Origin: Lethocerus indicus
Taxonomy: Eukaryota; Arthropoda; Insecta; Hemiptera; Belostomatidae
Reading direction: 5' to 3'
DNA: 64,000 nt
Assembly: GCA_019843655.1 (NCBI GenBank)
Contig: JACDQD010000007.1
Span: 21,284,365 to 21,348,364, forward strand
The notes beneath the pieces were generated by a model. It was not told the DNA's origin and did not search any database. It was given only the letters and a program-made list of their open reading frames with translations. A program made the translations under genes and the position numbers. Within the stretch, counting starts at the first letter, position 1, and every line of letters begins with the position of its first letter. Below, piece by piece: positions 1 to 13,339 of this stretch.

Positions 1-299
1 AATCCGACAGAAACCATTGTTTTTTCTTTCTTTAAAAAACGTGAAAAATTATGAAAAATGAATCGCTGCGTTCTAATAAAGAACCCCGCAATCAATATTC
101 GGATGTTGGCCAATTCTGTGAGGTTACAAAATTAAATTTTATATTTCAAGGCGCATTGTCCAGTACGCAAAAGCAGTAATCGATTCGTCAAATATTGGGG
201 GTTTGATTGAAATTGCTCGCACCGTATACTTTATCCGGTTATAACGTTCTTCGATACAAATATTTATTATAAAATTCATTAATTTCAGTAAGTAAACGA

Positions 300-1056
300 T
301 TATTTTCGCTGATCCGGTTCAGTTCTGTGCCCGTCAGTGTATGTATTTTAGTTACACGACGGTATCGTCTCGCCCAAAATACACGGTATCGACGTAGCCC
401 GGTGCGGGACTATGGGCGGAGCCTCGTCGGAAAAAACCGTCGGAGAAAACGAGGAAAAGGGACAGAGCGGCGCCCGGTTATCGAATTTTCGAGCCGAGGG
501 AAAACAGGAGGGAGACGACGGGGCCGAATAAGGGAGAGCGCGGTGCGTGCTGCGTAGTGCGTAGTACCTGCCGGGTACCGTAAGGGGCCATGGCGCCACT
601 ACGTTCGGTAAACAACCCAGTCGGCGGAGCCCGTAAACAAACCAGCTGCGTATCAACGTCTTCTTTGAGAAAGACCGAAGCAAAAAAAAACAAACAAAAC
701 GGTCGAAAGCCGGACGACAGCGTACGGTTTGAAAGGCGGGCACCGATTGGGCGACGGGTAAGGCGTGATCGAGCGGCGATCTGAGATTGGCCGGCGGGAG
801 GTGGCGCGCTACGCCAAGGCCCCAACCCGAGTGGGGGACCGCCGACCTCTTTTCCCTTCCTGTTTTCGACCACAACAAACAGTTCCAGTTTGAGCGCAGC
901 GCTGTTTATACTGCAGAGGAATTCGTCGGTTGTTTAAGAACTTTTGGTCCCCAGCTTGCACGTTTAGGAGTCGTTGATCTAATTTTCCGCACTGCCCATT
1001 ATCATTTTCGAGAGTGGCACGAGGCCTTAAATGGTCCACCTCGCAGTCCAATAACT
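300..1056 (+). promoter_or_regulatory. CpG-rich island, candidate promoter and first exon
   Basis: GC- and CpG-rich block in an otherwise AT-rich flank. It begins with two TCAGT initiator-like motifs near 318-340. It holds an ATG in an excellent context (gccATGGcg, ATG at 590) opening a basic 56-codon frame that runs to a possible donor GTAAGG at 758. A stronger donor, GTAAGT, follows at 1057. The encoded residues match no family I recognise, so it may simply be 5' UTR. It could be the most distal first exon of lipin or of another gene. Joining the 590-757 frame (phase 0) to the first lipin coding exon hits an immediate stop, so it would not extend the lipin protein. Confidence 0.35.
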
Positions 1057-1062
1057 GTAAGT

Positions 1063-4000
1063 GTTATAAAAAATAATAATTTTCTATTATCGTTGTAGGT
1101 AGTGAAAAATAACTCCGAACCTCATTATAATTACTTTTGCCAGCTATATTTTCCGATAAATCAAACATTTTACTGAAATATTGCCACGAACATTTTACTA
1201 CGAACATAATCCCGGGTAAATAACAGACCATTTGAAATTCAACTACGAGGCTCCCAGCTGATCATAACATATGGTCGAAACATGTGAACTCGACTGTACA
1301 GTTCAACAGGAACGGTAAGTATTCCTCACAGAATAGGCCATTTCTGTGTTCTCTATTGGTACCAACAATATTGTTTGAACGGAATATTTAGCTGACCCCT
1401 AAGATTTTCTATTGGAAATCGGTTGACAGTTACGAGCAGTGGTTTGGGTCTCGATGATTACTATATTTCTCATTTTCCCCTTAAATTTAAAAATGACCTA
1501 TACTACGCTCCTAACATCTATCTATATCCATGAATATTTTGATATTTGTTTTAGAATACAAACATACATTGTACATATACAAACATACATATACATTGTA
1601 TTAATATCGTCGAAGATACATGTATTTCGTTACATAAAAATATGATAATCCAAAACAGTATTATTATTTTGGCATCAGTACTTCCATTGGCAACGACCTA
1701 ATCATGGAATTGAAGGAAATAATCAAAGGAAGCGTAGGTCACGAAACCTAAATGAGGGAGCAGAATTTAATTTCACAGAGTTAAGCATTTGTACCTCCAA
1801 TTCTCCCGTTGCTGTATTACACTTTAATTACAATTTTCGTAGCACAAACCTATTAGAAGATTAGAGTTCAAAGGGAACCAGGAAGTGTACATCTTCACCA
1901 ATACGTGGCTTCGAACGAACGTTTATTTGAAAGGCTTGATTTTGCGATTTCGATTTGGTGTTAAATTAAAAATAGAGTAAAAACAATTCCAACGAAGTGG
2001 GCAGTTATTTGACAAGCGTAACACATGTATGGCTCTTGTGGAGAAGACTGTTTTCGGTTTATGTGGTTTCTCCATTGTACATGAATCGGATCTGCAATGT
2101 CCCCATATTTCATTTAGGGATGAGCTGTTAAATGTAAGGTATTTATCTGGCCGAAATTTAGGTATTCAAAATTCGGCAGCGTGCAGTGTCGCTTCGGTTG
2201 GCCGTAACTCGAACTTTGCGCGTATTAAAATATACAAGGCTAACCGTTTTTAAAATTTATTTTACAACCACCTTCTAGATATAGCGGGAAAACATCTGCC
2301 GCTTATCTGCCAGCGTGAAAGGGAACGCCTGTTAGGACTCTTGCAACTGATCTGACGAGGGCAAGAGGGAGAACTGAAATCGTAAACTTCGAAGCTTAAT
2401 CTATGCAACGACAGACGATTTTAAATTGACCATGCATTTATGAAATCTCCATGCGCGTTTGTTTACTTCTATGTCTTGTATTTAATTGTTTTTAAATTGT
2501 ATAAGTGATAAAACGTTTTCATATACGCGCATGTCTTGCTAAAACCAGTATTCTCTCGCTTATGGATAATCAATTTGAATCTAATAGTTTGATTCTTATA
2601 TCTCTGTCCAGCGTGCAGACTAATGACTTTTAATTGCTTACTTCTTTTTCTATTTCTTCTATAGGCAGTTTCTACTTTCTATTCGGACTACCTGCTGACT
2701 CAGTGCTTTGTTCGATGTACAGGTCCTCAATTTTTCATAAATAATTTTATTATTTCGGATACTTTTGACATAACACGTGTACTTAATTTTTAGGTTAAAT
2801 TTACAATGTAGCTTTCTGAACCTGCGTAGCCTGACTTGCGGGGGGGGGTTCTACTCGAGTTTTAACAATGGGCCACTTAATGCTATCGTTACGCCCTTGA
2901 GTTATAGCTATTACCATATCAGAAATTTTGGATGACCTTGTTGTCGTTTCACAGTGCCAGTTTCGATTAAATTTCCTCCGTTAAATAGGTAAAATAAGTT
3001 GTTTTTTATTAAATGGCAACTGTGAATATTTCGATGTCGATATCACCAGGGACGCTAATCGGCAGATCTTGAACTTAATTTAAATCGGTCGTAATCAACC
3101 GTGTAAAGGGTCACTCAGTTGGTTGTCCTTATCTTGCCTTGATTTTTGTTTTTATTTGCCAATAGTCAATTAGTTCAAAACTGCATGACAAACACGGCGC
3201 AAACACTCATGATTAGATAAGAAAACAATAACTTAACGAGAGTAGTTGAAACTTGGAGTGTTGAATTGTTCGCACCCTCTTTCATTGTTCGAGAGGACAA
3301 ATATTAATTAATTTGTTTTTTTGGAGGGGGGCGTTTGCCCACCAAATGAGGAACGATAACAATTTGCGGTTCCTTTATTTTGGCATAGTTTATTGTTAAA
3401 CCGTAAACCATGTTATGCACAACTGCGGTCTGTTGGTCCATATTCGTTTTCATTGTAATAACTGGCGATCTATGGTCTGTTTTATTAGTTCCAGTTGTCA
3501 AATCAATGAGTTAGTTTTTATTTCTATTGAATATAAAAACTCCGTATTGAAAATAGTTGAACGTAATCAGTGTTACGACATAATTTATATATGCTTAATT
3601 TCAATATTTTATAAGTTACGATTTATTAAGTTTGTTTTCCTTATTTTCTACCAGATAACCAAATGTCGTATACATTAGACTGCACATTACTGTAAATTTC
3701 TGTATTTTTATAAGAAATTGATAAGCAAATTACTATTTAAAAACCCCTTCCTACAGGAAATCAGTAAAGTAAATTCGATTAAAAATATAAGCAAGTCATA
3801 CACAGTATTTTATAAAATTAAGATATTTTTTAATATTTGTAGCTTGGATTACTCGCTTGAGGACCGCAGGTTGGCGCCAGTGTCCCAGTTTCCGTAATTT
3901 ACTTGATTGTAATTTTTAAATTATTTCGTATGGTAAATTGTTCTTTTATGGGGCGAAACCGGCCTAGTCTTCACTCGAATAGGTGACTTCAGAACTTCGT

Positions 4001-7000
4001 CAATGGTCCCTAACTGACTTAGCTGCCCAGCATTAGACTTAGCAGTGGGTTGTGCATCCAAGAATGTCGTGTTACCGATTCGAAAAGAATAATACGAAAA
4101 AAAGTGAGCACATGTGGGACCCCGAAGCCGTTTCCAAAGTCCCGAGGCCGTGTATGGGGTATGGGTTCGTAAATCGGGGTTGTCATTGAGACGCGTGGGT
4201 GCAGATGTTTTCATTTTAAAACTATTGTGAACAATAATTCACCAAGGTTGGCCCCAATTAGAAAGGGGCCATTCCAATATATTTTTTTTCAAAACGTATT
4301 ACATTTCATTAGGTGGACGGCGCCCTCCTCTGTGTGTGTCCTTGTCGTGTGCCATTGCGCATACCGACCCCCTTTCCCGCGTTCTTTCTTACCCCCTTCG
4401 CGATTCGAGCTGGTCAAATTCTATTTATACCGAACACCCGGAGTTAACGTTATTTATATTACGCCGAATAACATTCGCTCGGTGCGATTCGGGCGTGGGC
4501 CCGTCCCTTTCTTATTTTGATTTCGTGAATCCTTTCGGCCGGCGCTCGTCTTGCCAAAAGCGCAAGTCGTTTTCAGCTCGTGCACCACCCGGGCGGCCCC
4601 TCGCATTGTCTCTGTAATTAGTCGGGAAGCACAAAAAAGAATTAATTACAAGAACGTTGCGCTTACGTCACGATTACTTTGGCCCAAGTCTGCCTGCCCT
4701 CCATTCGGGTTGCCGGAGGGTTTCGACCTCCTCTGCCAAATGCCGTTTTGCAGCACAGTATTTAAAACAGTTTCTGGCTTCGTATTTCTACGGCATTCTG
4801 TACGCGCGCTTGTATTGATATAAATTTAGGGTAAATAAATAGGGTAAAATAATTCAGTCATGAGTGTCAATCGAATGGCCACTCAAACAACACGCGTTAT
4901 TTTTTATAATATAATTAAAATTTCTTAAAACCTTCATGTAAAAATCACGAAACACTTAAAGAAGAAAACATCTATATATAGTATATTTTTAAAAAGTTAA
5001 ATTTATGTTATGTACAATTTATAACAAAATTTTGATATTGCTCCATATTTCAATAGCCAGTGCTTTAATCGTTCAGCTAAACCCAAGGTTAATAAACCCT
5101 TAAAATGTGTTCCATGCTTGTTTTTTGTCCAACTTACTTGATTTTACTTAATGATTTTTACCATGACAGTGTAGAGCGTGGTATTAGGTTTTTTCAATAT
5201 TTTTTTATATTTTCTGCATAAGGATAGGCGGTAGTCTAGTTAGGGTAAATCTTTTAACACCATAGAGAAATCCTGCAGCCATAATGCAGTGACGGGCTAA
5301 AAATAGCGTAAGGCGGACTAAGAGTTGGTTATTTTCTTGAACTTAAGTTGAGGATATACCTAAGAATGCCGGTGAGCGTTGCCAGGTCCCCGCCAGGCAG
5401 TAAACTCGAGGCTGACGACCTCAGTTTAACAACCGCTCCAATGTCGAATAAGCCTTGAAAAACAATTGGGTCAGCATGAATGTTTTTTAGTTTTCTCTAA
5501 ATTTATCGAGGTCGAAATTGATAGGTGTCCTATCACCGGATCGACGTGCTGAGAACGCCGGTCAGCGTGGACGTTTCGAAGGACCTTTATTTGTCGAATT
5601 ATTAATTCAGATTAATTTACGCCCCTTGTTCATCGCAGTATCGGTTACTTCCATAGTAACTGAGATTGGTTTACATTTTATTTTTATACTATTATGATAA
5701 GAATATGATCGCGATTGTTGTACTAATATGAACACGGTACAAAACTGATTACAAAAAGCCCCAACCTGCTCTCAGTGCATAGCCAGCTATAAGCAAATAA
5801 TATCCGGTCTATATTGACGAATATATGTGCGTTTTAGACGTTTTGAGGCCGTTAGCTGTAGATTTTGTGGCACCACAATTAGCTTGAGTCATATCGGAGA
5901 AATTTAAACGTGTACTATCATTAACTTACGACGTAATAACAAGGTTGGGTAGTGACTCACTATCGCTGGGACAATTGTAGCCAACAAAATACAAAGAAGT
6001 AAATTTTCTTTGTATAACAGCAAAATTTAATTCTGAGTAATACAGACAGCTAATATTTTATCATATAGATTGTATATAATTATCTCCCTTACTGCAGTAG
6101 TAGTCAGTACTGGTTACTTTTAGTATTATTTTGAGTGTTAATTGTAACTAATAGTATTGGCCCAATTAATTAACATGAAAGACAAGGAATATTATTAAAT
6201 CATGTTATTTATGGGGATTTTACACTGTACTCTGAGGTTGTGGTTTATGCAAGCCACCGATTGCGTTCGTGGACTAAAAAATGTTTGAAAAAGCCATACA
6301 TACAATAACCATTTTTTAAGGTTGTTGGTTAGATATCTGAGTGTGGTTGGAGATAACAGAACAAATACCGCTCTGCATAGCGGCGGGTTGAAATCATTCG
6401 ATTTGAAAATGTCGCGGAATATCAAGCGGTTTATTAATTAATTAGTATTTATCTAAAAGTTTCATGCCGTTATAAATCATTACAGCACAAGTCTTCGGTT
6501 GTGAAAAATACACAATTACTACAAGCAGGCAAGTTAGAAACATTACTATTTATGCTCTACATACATGTTAATATATATACATTACTATATATATCACTCT
6601 ACATCACTTTTTATATTTTGGTATCGAACAGTCGCCGTAATGCACAATCCACGCAGACGTACTGTTTAGTACATAATAAATACACATATATCTAAAATTG
6701 TAGTTGTTGATTCGTTGACAATCTGGCTAGCTTACATATTGGATCCGGGAATAGTTTTTAGATGAGTTTAGGAGTTTAAAACCGCCCCAGGGTCGTTTTA
6801 ATTAATCTTGGGGGAACTCAGTGTTCAGGGAGGGCCCTCGAGAACGTCTACAAATGCGTTTAAGGCGATGAGGCCCATGTTTTATTCATGGACCTAAAGC
6901 GCGTGGGCTTAATAAGATTGTGCGCACTATCGGGTTCGCACTAGGTGCGCGGGCGTAGACCGAGAACGGTGAAGAAGAACAAGAAATTTAGCCCGTGTAT

Positions 7001-7200
7001 TAAGTATGAAAAATATATTTCGGTCTTTTGCCTACATATCTTTATTCTAATTGTCCGTTTAAATAATATTTTCGGGACTCGAGTTATTTTCCTACTCTTC
7101 ATATTTTTTGATGTTTCTATGGGAATAGTACGACGCGTTTTCGGGTCGCGTATATCTTGCCGTACAGTTGGCAGAGCGGCAGGAATGTATTGTTTAATAT
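1063..7200. other. Non-coding stretch, no gene seen
   Basis: I see no conserved protein segment on either strand. CpG is close to ordinary frequency, unlike the gene bodies downstream. A moderately GC-rich patch lies at about 4220-4760 and another at about 5340-5600; neither gives a recognisable product. A run of nine G lies near 2841. Probably intron or intergenic regulatory DNA upstream of lipin. Confidence 0.5.
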
Positions 7201-7201
7201 T

Positions 7202-7229
7202 CGAGCGCTTTATATAACTAAAGCGCTCG
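7202..7229. repeat. Perfect inverted repeat (11-bp arms, 6-nt loop)
   Basis: The arm cgagcgcttta at 7202-7212 is repeated as its exact reverse complement at 7219-7229 around a TATA-containing 6-nt spacer. It sits about 85 bp upstream of a CpG-rich island with good splice donors. It could be a dimeric factor site in a promoter or a transcript hairpin. Confidence 0.7.
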
Positions 7230-7587
7230 GCGCTATGAGTCCACCGAACGCTTATACGGACGTGACGTCCTCCTAGCGATCTGATTTTTATAATTATACG
7301 GTTGAAGGCGTCAGGTGAGGTTGAGACGGCACAAACGGATCGTCCGATCGTGACGACTTGTGGGGAGTTTCGCGACGGTAAACAGGACGTCACGGGTACC
7401 CGTACGTCACCGTCGGCGGGGAGCATGTCCCCGCCGCGTGTCCCCCGACCGTCGTTACCGACCGCTCTATTATCCGAATCGAAAACGTCGGTCCCCCTCC
7501 CCCGCCTCGCTTTTCGTGCCGTTTGTAAATTCGCCAATTGGTCGTGTTGCCAAATCGCGGATTTGGGGACCGATATAGATCCGGACG
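7230..7587 (+). promoter_or_regulatory. CpG-rich island with two strong splice donors
   Basis: GC-rich island with a donor CAG|GTGAGG after 7314 and another, ACG|GTGAGC, after 7587. The pattern (CpG-rich sequence ending in a donor, no recognised protein, lipin downstream on the same strand) fits alternative non-coding first exons. A short upstream reading frame starting at an ATG near 7234 closes after 13 codons before the first donor. Which gene, if any, uses it is inferred. Confidence 0.3.
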
Positions 7588-7616
7588 GTGAGCCCTTGTC
7601 CCCTCGGGGCCGAGGA

Positions 7617-7636
7617 CTCTCTCTCTCTCTCTCTCT
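7617..7636 (+). repeat. (CT)10 microsatellite
   Basis: Uninterrupted CT dinucleotide run (GA on the other strand) just downstream of the island donor at 7588. GA/CT tracts bind GAGA-type factors in insects, but this may be a simple microsatellite. Confidence 0.85.
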
Positions 7637-9044
7637 GTTTGCCCGAACTGTGAATGGATCTCAGTCGACCGAAAGCTTTAGTCTACGTCCTTATTTTCCG
7701 ATATTGCCCCGTTTAATAGAACCTCGACACCTGGTGCAAGTACCCTTCTGTGAGAGCACAGTAAGGGCTATGTCTAATGGGCGAATCCCAATGGCCACTG
7801 AGTCCTATACCCAGAAATATTTAAACGCATCACATTTATTATACAAATTTTTTGACAAACACCCGTGCATTGCCTGAATTAAGTGTACAATAAATTAGGT
7901 ATATTATACCCAAGAAAATTACCGGTTGAAACGTTTTCTTTAAAGTATTTTTTTGGCAGACAGCCAAGGTTCGGCCAACCCGACAGTTTGAGTTCGTAGT
8001 TCTACACTGATTTTGACCACAATCACTGAATTAACTACAGTCAATTAAATCCAACAAATTTTAAAGTAATAGTTATAGCAGAATGAGAACTTCTATATTC
8101 CAATATTTTTATTCGAAGAATCATTCTATTACAAACCAATGTAGGTCAATTACTCGTTACCACTGACCTCAGTCTCTACAGTGCCAATCTACTCTCTTAT
8201 TTGCATTAATATTAAATTATTTTCCCTTGGCACAGCTTTGCTATATTTTCGTGATGACAATGCACAAGTTAAATTAGTCCCATAGGTATTTCTTTCTATC
8301 TTTCTGTAGCCTTGTTTTCCACTACCTACTCACGCTTATTTGGCGCCTGGCACTGTGTACGGACTTCTGATTTTCGAACACGCTATCATTACGTTCCAAA
8401 TGGATGTTCAGGGAATGAATGAATCTTCATTTCTATACATATAATCGTTCAGTTTAAATCATCGTTTGTATTTATAATAAAATAAACGATGTAATTGCAT
8501 AAAGCAGCTTTAAACGCTAAAAAATTATGTTCCCACGGTTCTCGTACTCCCAATTTGTAGTAATCTATGAGCTACTACAATATTTCAAGTTGAGGGCCCA
8601 GACAGTAAATTCTTGTCAATTTGAAGATAGAGGCAAAAAGACGGTTTCGAATTTTTTGTTCCATCAGATGCTATTTGATTAATGGGGTGCTAATTGAGCA
8701 AAGATATCTGCCGGACACAAAGACATCTGCGGTCGCAAAAGTTTTCCACTTTGTCGTCCGAATAGTCTAGACTGTAATTCGGTAGCTAATGATGGTAAAT
8801 GGTACAAAGTAGATTAACGGTAGCAAAGGTTGAGAACGGGTCGGTGATGAAATTCGAGTGCTCTTGTCTCAACCTGTTTTCGAGAACTGTGTCACTGTCG
8901 TTAATTAATCCCGGCAGATTTAGTGTAAAACAAGCGAACAAAAGGCTTTTGTAGATGAAAGGTTACAAGATTATATTTGGTTACAATACCTGTTATGTGT
9001 TATAAAATGGGTACATAACAACTAGCACCCGATACTCCATAAGT

Positions 9045-9200
9045 GTACAACAAACTCCGCAGTAGAAGTGAAGTGACCGTGGAGACAGGTTGCCCCACAA
9101 GCATCCCATGTCCCAGAGTGGCTCACTACCCTACTGTGGAGATGGCGAGCAGCCGAAACCGGTCTAGTATAACACCAAACCTGCGAGAGGAGATGAAAGA
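9045..9200. repeat. Dispersed repeat, copy 1
   Basis: About 150 bp related to the copy at 10612-10765. The best part is roughly 58 bp from about 9142, with the shared core gcgagcagccgaaac. Read on the minus strand both copies encode the chance peptide RPVSAARH, which made them easy to spot. The sequence looks like a piece of a non-autonomous transposon or SINE; no terminal repeats or target duplications were identified. Confidence 0.6.
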
Positions 9201-10611
9201 TCGATACGGTATTATATTCCAACTACAATTATTTCTGTGCTACTTGTTTTAATTGACCTTATAATCTGTACGAAGGCCCATTTAATAAATGCTTCAGAGT
9301 ATGCGTCATTGTTATTTTCAATTGAATTAAAAAACAAGTTGGGAACGTTTCTCAGTGTTCTTTCCCCCGGACAGTCGATAAAGGCTGAAAGTACTTTCAC
9401 TTTAATGCGAGTACCGAGGCCGTTTACGTTAGATAATGGGTTGGGATCGCCTTAATTGGTCCGGGGGGGTCTAGTCGCGGATAAAAAGTTATTCTGGATT
9501 TCTCGTTGGAAAAGAGCGTTTCGTGACCGCCCAGACTTCTTTAATCTCGTCCTCCTTTCGTTAGTCCATAATGGAATACAGGTCGGGAACCTATCGCGCA
9601 AGTTCTACCTCGGTTGTGCAAGCGTCAGCGCAATATTAATAATATTGGGTTTGCACCAAGGTGTTACTTTCAATTTGTTGGATGTACGAGGGTTCGCCGC
9701 CAAAATCTTTGCGACACTAAAACCCCTTCAATAGTCCAACCGAGTGATAATCAAAGGTACACGTATAGGATAGTTCTCAAACTTCAGCTCACGTTCTCGA
9801 AATACGTGTGATGGACAAGAACAGTCTCAATTGCTACAGAAAATTCTATATTTGTATTGTAAACTGAAAAATAGCATACCCGTGTAAGTTCGATATAAAA
9901 TCGGGTCTAATAAATATTCAACGTGCAGAATATTGTATAAAAATAGGATCAACGGTAACTTCATACCCTCTCGAATCTAATGCGCTACAAATGAATTGTC
10001 GTGAAGCGTTCGTTAAAATTAAAAAACTTGCTGGCGCCCTCTAAACGTTCCCAATTTATGTAACGTGGGCGCAAAATGTTTTTCTGCTTGTTTACTAGAA
10101 CCTAACCCACATTAGCGGTTTATAATAACATTACGCAATTTTAATTTATACTTTAACGAGTTATGAAAACATCCACTAATAACCTGTGTATAGATTCCAA
10201 TTATCATAGCTCATTGAGTTGTGTAACAGGCGAATATTCAATTAGCGTGGCCTCTAATGTTGTTTTGAGTTATTGAAATTGTGGATTAATAAGATTTATT
10301 GTGTTTTTACTCGTCTGTTTATTAGTAGAATAAATATAAATTATCAAAAAGCGTGGAGACAGCTTACAAAAATTTATATTCCAATTCCACGCTGTTCGTA
10401 CTTCCTTGACGTTTGGCCGTGAACGTGACAAACGAACCTGTTATAGTTTAGAATACCAGTTTTGTGGTCTGCGAGGAATCGGAATACCGGAGATAACAAG
10501 TGCTGCAAGTGCACCCAACGAACTTTAGTTAAGTACATTTCCGCACCACACTCAGGGGGCGCTACTTAATCCATATCTAATAATTTGTAGTCCGACAAAA
10601 ACTTGAGCAGA

Positions 10612-10765
10612 TTAACAAAATCCCAGTACAAGTGACAGTGACAGTGCAGTGAAGATGCCCAAAAAACATTTAAAGTGCCAAAGTAACTAACATCGCTACT
10701 GAAATGGCGAGCAGCCGAAACTGGTCTAGCAAAAGACCAAACCAGCGAGAGGAGACAGAAACACA
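10612..10765. repeat. Dispersed repeat, copy 2
   Basis: Second copy, in the same orientation as the one at 9045-9200, best conserved from about 10704. The 5' part is diverged but alignable (both copies carry agtGAcagtGA/aagtGAagtGA-like stretches). Two copies 1.5 kb apart suggest a multicopy element in this genome. Confidence 0.6.
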
Positions 10766-10769
10766 CGAA

Positions 10770-13330
10770 ATCTACTGAACCTGTTTTATCTTTTTGGTTC
10801 TGTAACGTTTGCTCGCGGCTGTTTACATCCACTCGCACTTGTTGTTCGGTCAGCGTTGGGCAAGCTGAAGGTTACAGTTTTTTTTTTTTTCGGGCTCCTG
10901 TTAAAACATTTGCGCCAATTAAACGCCATCCGGCCATTATTTTGGGACACACACAACAGTACTCCTTTGTGCATTTCTTTCAATTGTAAAACGGCGTTGG
11001 TACAGAGCCCCGGTTGACCCTGACCCGTCGGCGGTTATCTGTCGAAATGTTTCGTGAAACTGACCTAGAAGTCTTGTGGAAAATGAGCGTTTCGAAACCG
11101 CTATTTCAAAACACGCTATTTACTGAAAATTAACGCAAACTGATAAGCGTACGTGAAAATCATTTCTTAATTTTTCTTGCTCAGTTACTTACATCTTTGT
11201 TTAATTAGTATGTAAAATATATTCGGTAGTGTAACGGTGTTTATATTTTATTTCTTGTGTCATATTCTTCCTATTTTTATTATCTAATTTGTTGGAATTT
11301 GCCCTATTTTGTTTGTGTCAAATGCCAAAGTTCAGGTTAGGTCTCTTAATCATTTCTGTTCAAATATTTCCCAATTTGATATCATTCTCAGACTATTTGA
11401 ATATCCAGTATAGTTATACTTTCTTACTTACCCAAACAATGTTTGTATTTTACTGTCATTGAACGATTATTGTTGAAATATTTATACGAGGCATTTATTA
11501 CGTAAAAGATAAATTTTTAGAATTATTTTTTAGAAAGGACAGTGGGGGGTGGAGTAATTAAGACGGGGTTCAGTCGACATTTCCTGCCCGTGTTCCGTTA
11601 TCGCTCTTGACCTAGATGTAGCCTAATGAGAGTATCAGCCCTTATCTGTATGCAGCCGTCATTGTCTGCTCTTCGTCCATAACTTTCCAGTCTGACCTCC
11701 ATTTTGACCGCGGTTCTCTTGAACGGCGAAAGGACCGTTTGTAACCTCGACTTAGAATTCTGCCTGTTTGAGACGGATAAAATTGTCAATAAAAAATGTC
11801 CATTAAGGAAATTTGATCCGGGCGTTTTAAAACTTGTATTCCTGCGATGCTCTTTTTCTGAATTTTATTCCTCGCTACTGTCGGGAGCGTCAGGCATTTG
11901 GCAGTTGTGTACATTGAGGGTAATGGACACCTGGAGTTGATCCAAGTTGGAAATTTAGTGTCGGTCGAGATGTTGTCCGTTTGTTCTGATGAGATTTTTG
12001 GACGACCCCAAACTTGTTTCTAGCAGTGTAAAATTACGAATCTTAGTCGCGCAAAAAACACCGGTTCCGTATAAATATTTTTAATACTGGCGGACAATTG
12101 ATATAGTTTCTCATAAAATGAAGGGGAAATGATTATGACGTAGATGTTATGCGGATGGCGAGCGGTAAATATTCATCGGGGTCGGCCGGTTCGCCAAGAA
12201 GGCGAAGTTTGGGGAGTGCGATTACGAAACAGGTAGTTAACCTTACCCGGAAGGCGCTCGGTTGAGGACCTTAAAAACAACTTCTTAATGAAGCGCAACA
12301 TCCTTCCCTTTATGTCCAGTACCCGATTTAAACTCTTCTGAGTCAATAGCCGTGAAACATTATTTCATATTGCTGACATTTCACAGTTAATATTAACGAC
12401 AGTTCCATGAAAGTATCTAGATGCATTGATGGTTTTGATACCTTAGTTCAACTATAATTATTACACAGTGCCTAAATTGAAAACAGATCGGTCATACAGA
12501 GCCATTTAGCTTATTTAATAATTTTCATTGTTCATAATAATCGGCTTTGTTCTGGCCCTTCAACCACTGACAACAATTTTGTCACGGGGAGACATATTAA
12601 TAGTAATTAAATAGTGATTTAAGGTATTTGTTATTAGGAGGGTTAGGAGGGTGCTTTCTGCATTTCGTTTTAAACCAGGCCGGTTTAGATTTCTAGTCAT
12701 CAGTAGCATTTCATGTATGGCTATTGTACAGAGACATCGATTCCGCACTTTGATATCGTTCGAAACAAAAACTGGAGTGTTATGACGTCCTTCATTTTTC
12801 GAGCAATGTTTTTCAAATTTTTTCAATACGACTCATTCGAAAGATACACGCAAATGATAATTTTTTGATATGGAAAGGGGAATAAAAAGCACATACGTAT
12901 AACAATGAACTCTAATACTATGACTCGTACCGAACTTTATTTTGTTTCCTTGCCTCGTGTTACGCAATTATCCTAATCGACCATTGAACAGATTGCCTGG
13001 TAGAAAGGTTGTATAATACGAATTCGCACTTTGTCAATGCGATGACTGTATTGCGAGAACAAAAAATGTAGTTCATTATAATTACACGCTAATAACCAAT
13101 TGACTGAATTGCTGCTGTAGTCGGCTGGTATAATTCACAGACGATTGGACTGACTGTAATTACTTTGCCGTTAAGCGATTGAGTTTGAAGTACTGACGTG
13201 AAGAATGCTAATCTCGATGCAGCCGTACAAACATCGGAAACTTATACTGCAATTCAAAAAACCGCGGCTGAAAGACGATATAGAAGCTCGTAATTTTCAC
13301 GGCGCATACTTTAGGGACTTCGTAATTAGA
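10770..13330. other. Non-coding stretch, no gene seen
   Basis: No conserved protein found. The only exon-like piece is at 12155-12231: an ATG opens a 26-codon Ser/Arg/Gly-rich frame that ends at CAG|GTAGTT. It has ordinary CpG content and no recognised homology, so it is not called as a gene. Confidence 0.4.
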
Positions 13331-13339
13331 ATTTCTCTA

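Noticed and set aside
787..1098. 103-codon open frame (+) containing FRTAHYHFREWHEA
   Set aside because: It opens at TTG, has no recognised family match and runs past a GTAAGT donor at 1057. More likely 5' UTR or chance.
7302..7877. 191-codon open frame (+), overlapping a 198-codon frame (-) at 6941-7537
   Set aside because: Neither resembles a known protein, the plus frame opens at TTG and not ATG, it crosses a CT microsatellite and runs through good splice donors. Long open frames on both strands are expected in CpG-rich, stop-poor DNA.
9456..9734. 92-codon open frame (+) with hydrophobic stretches
   Set aside because: No ATG at the start, no recognisable domain, and no splice or promoter context.
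12155..12231. ATG-initiated 26-codon Ser/Arg/Gly frame ending at CAG|GTAGTT
   Set aside because: Too short and low in information. The phase leads to an immediate stop if joined to lipin, and no partner exon was found.
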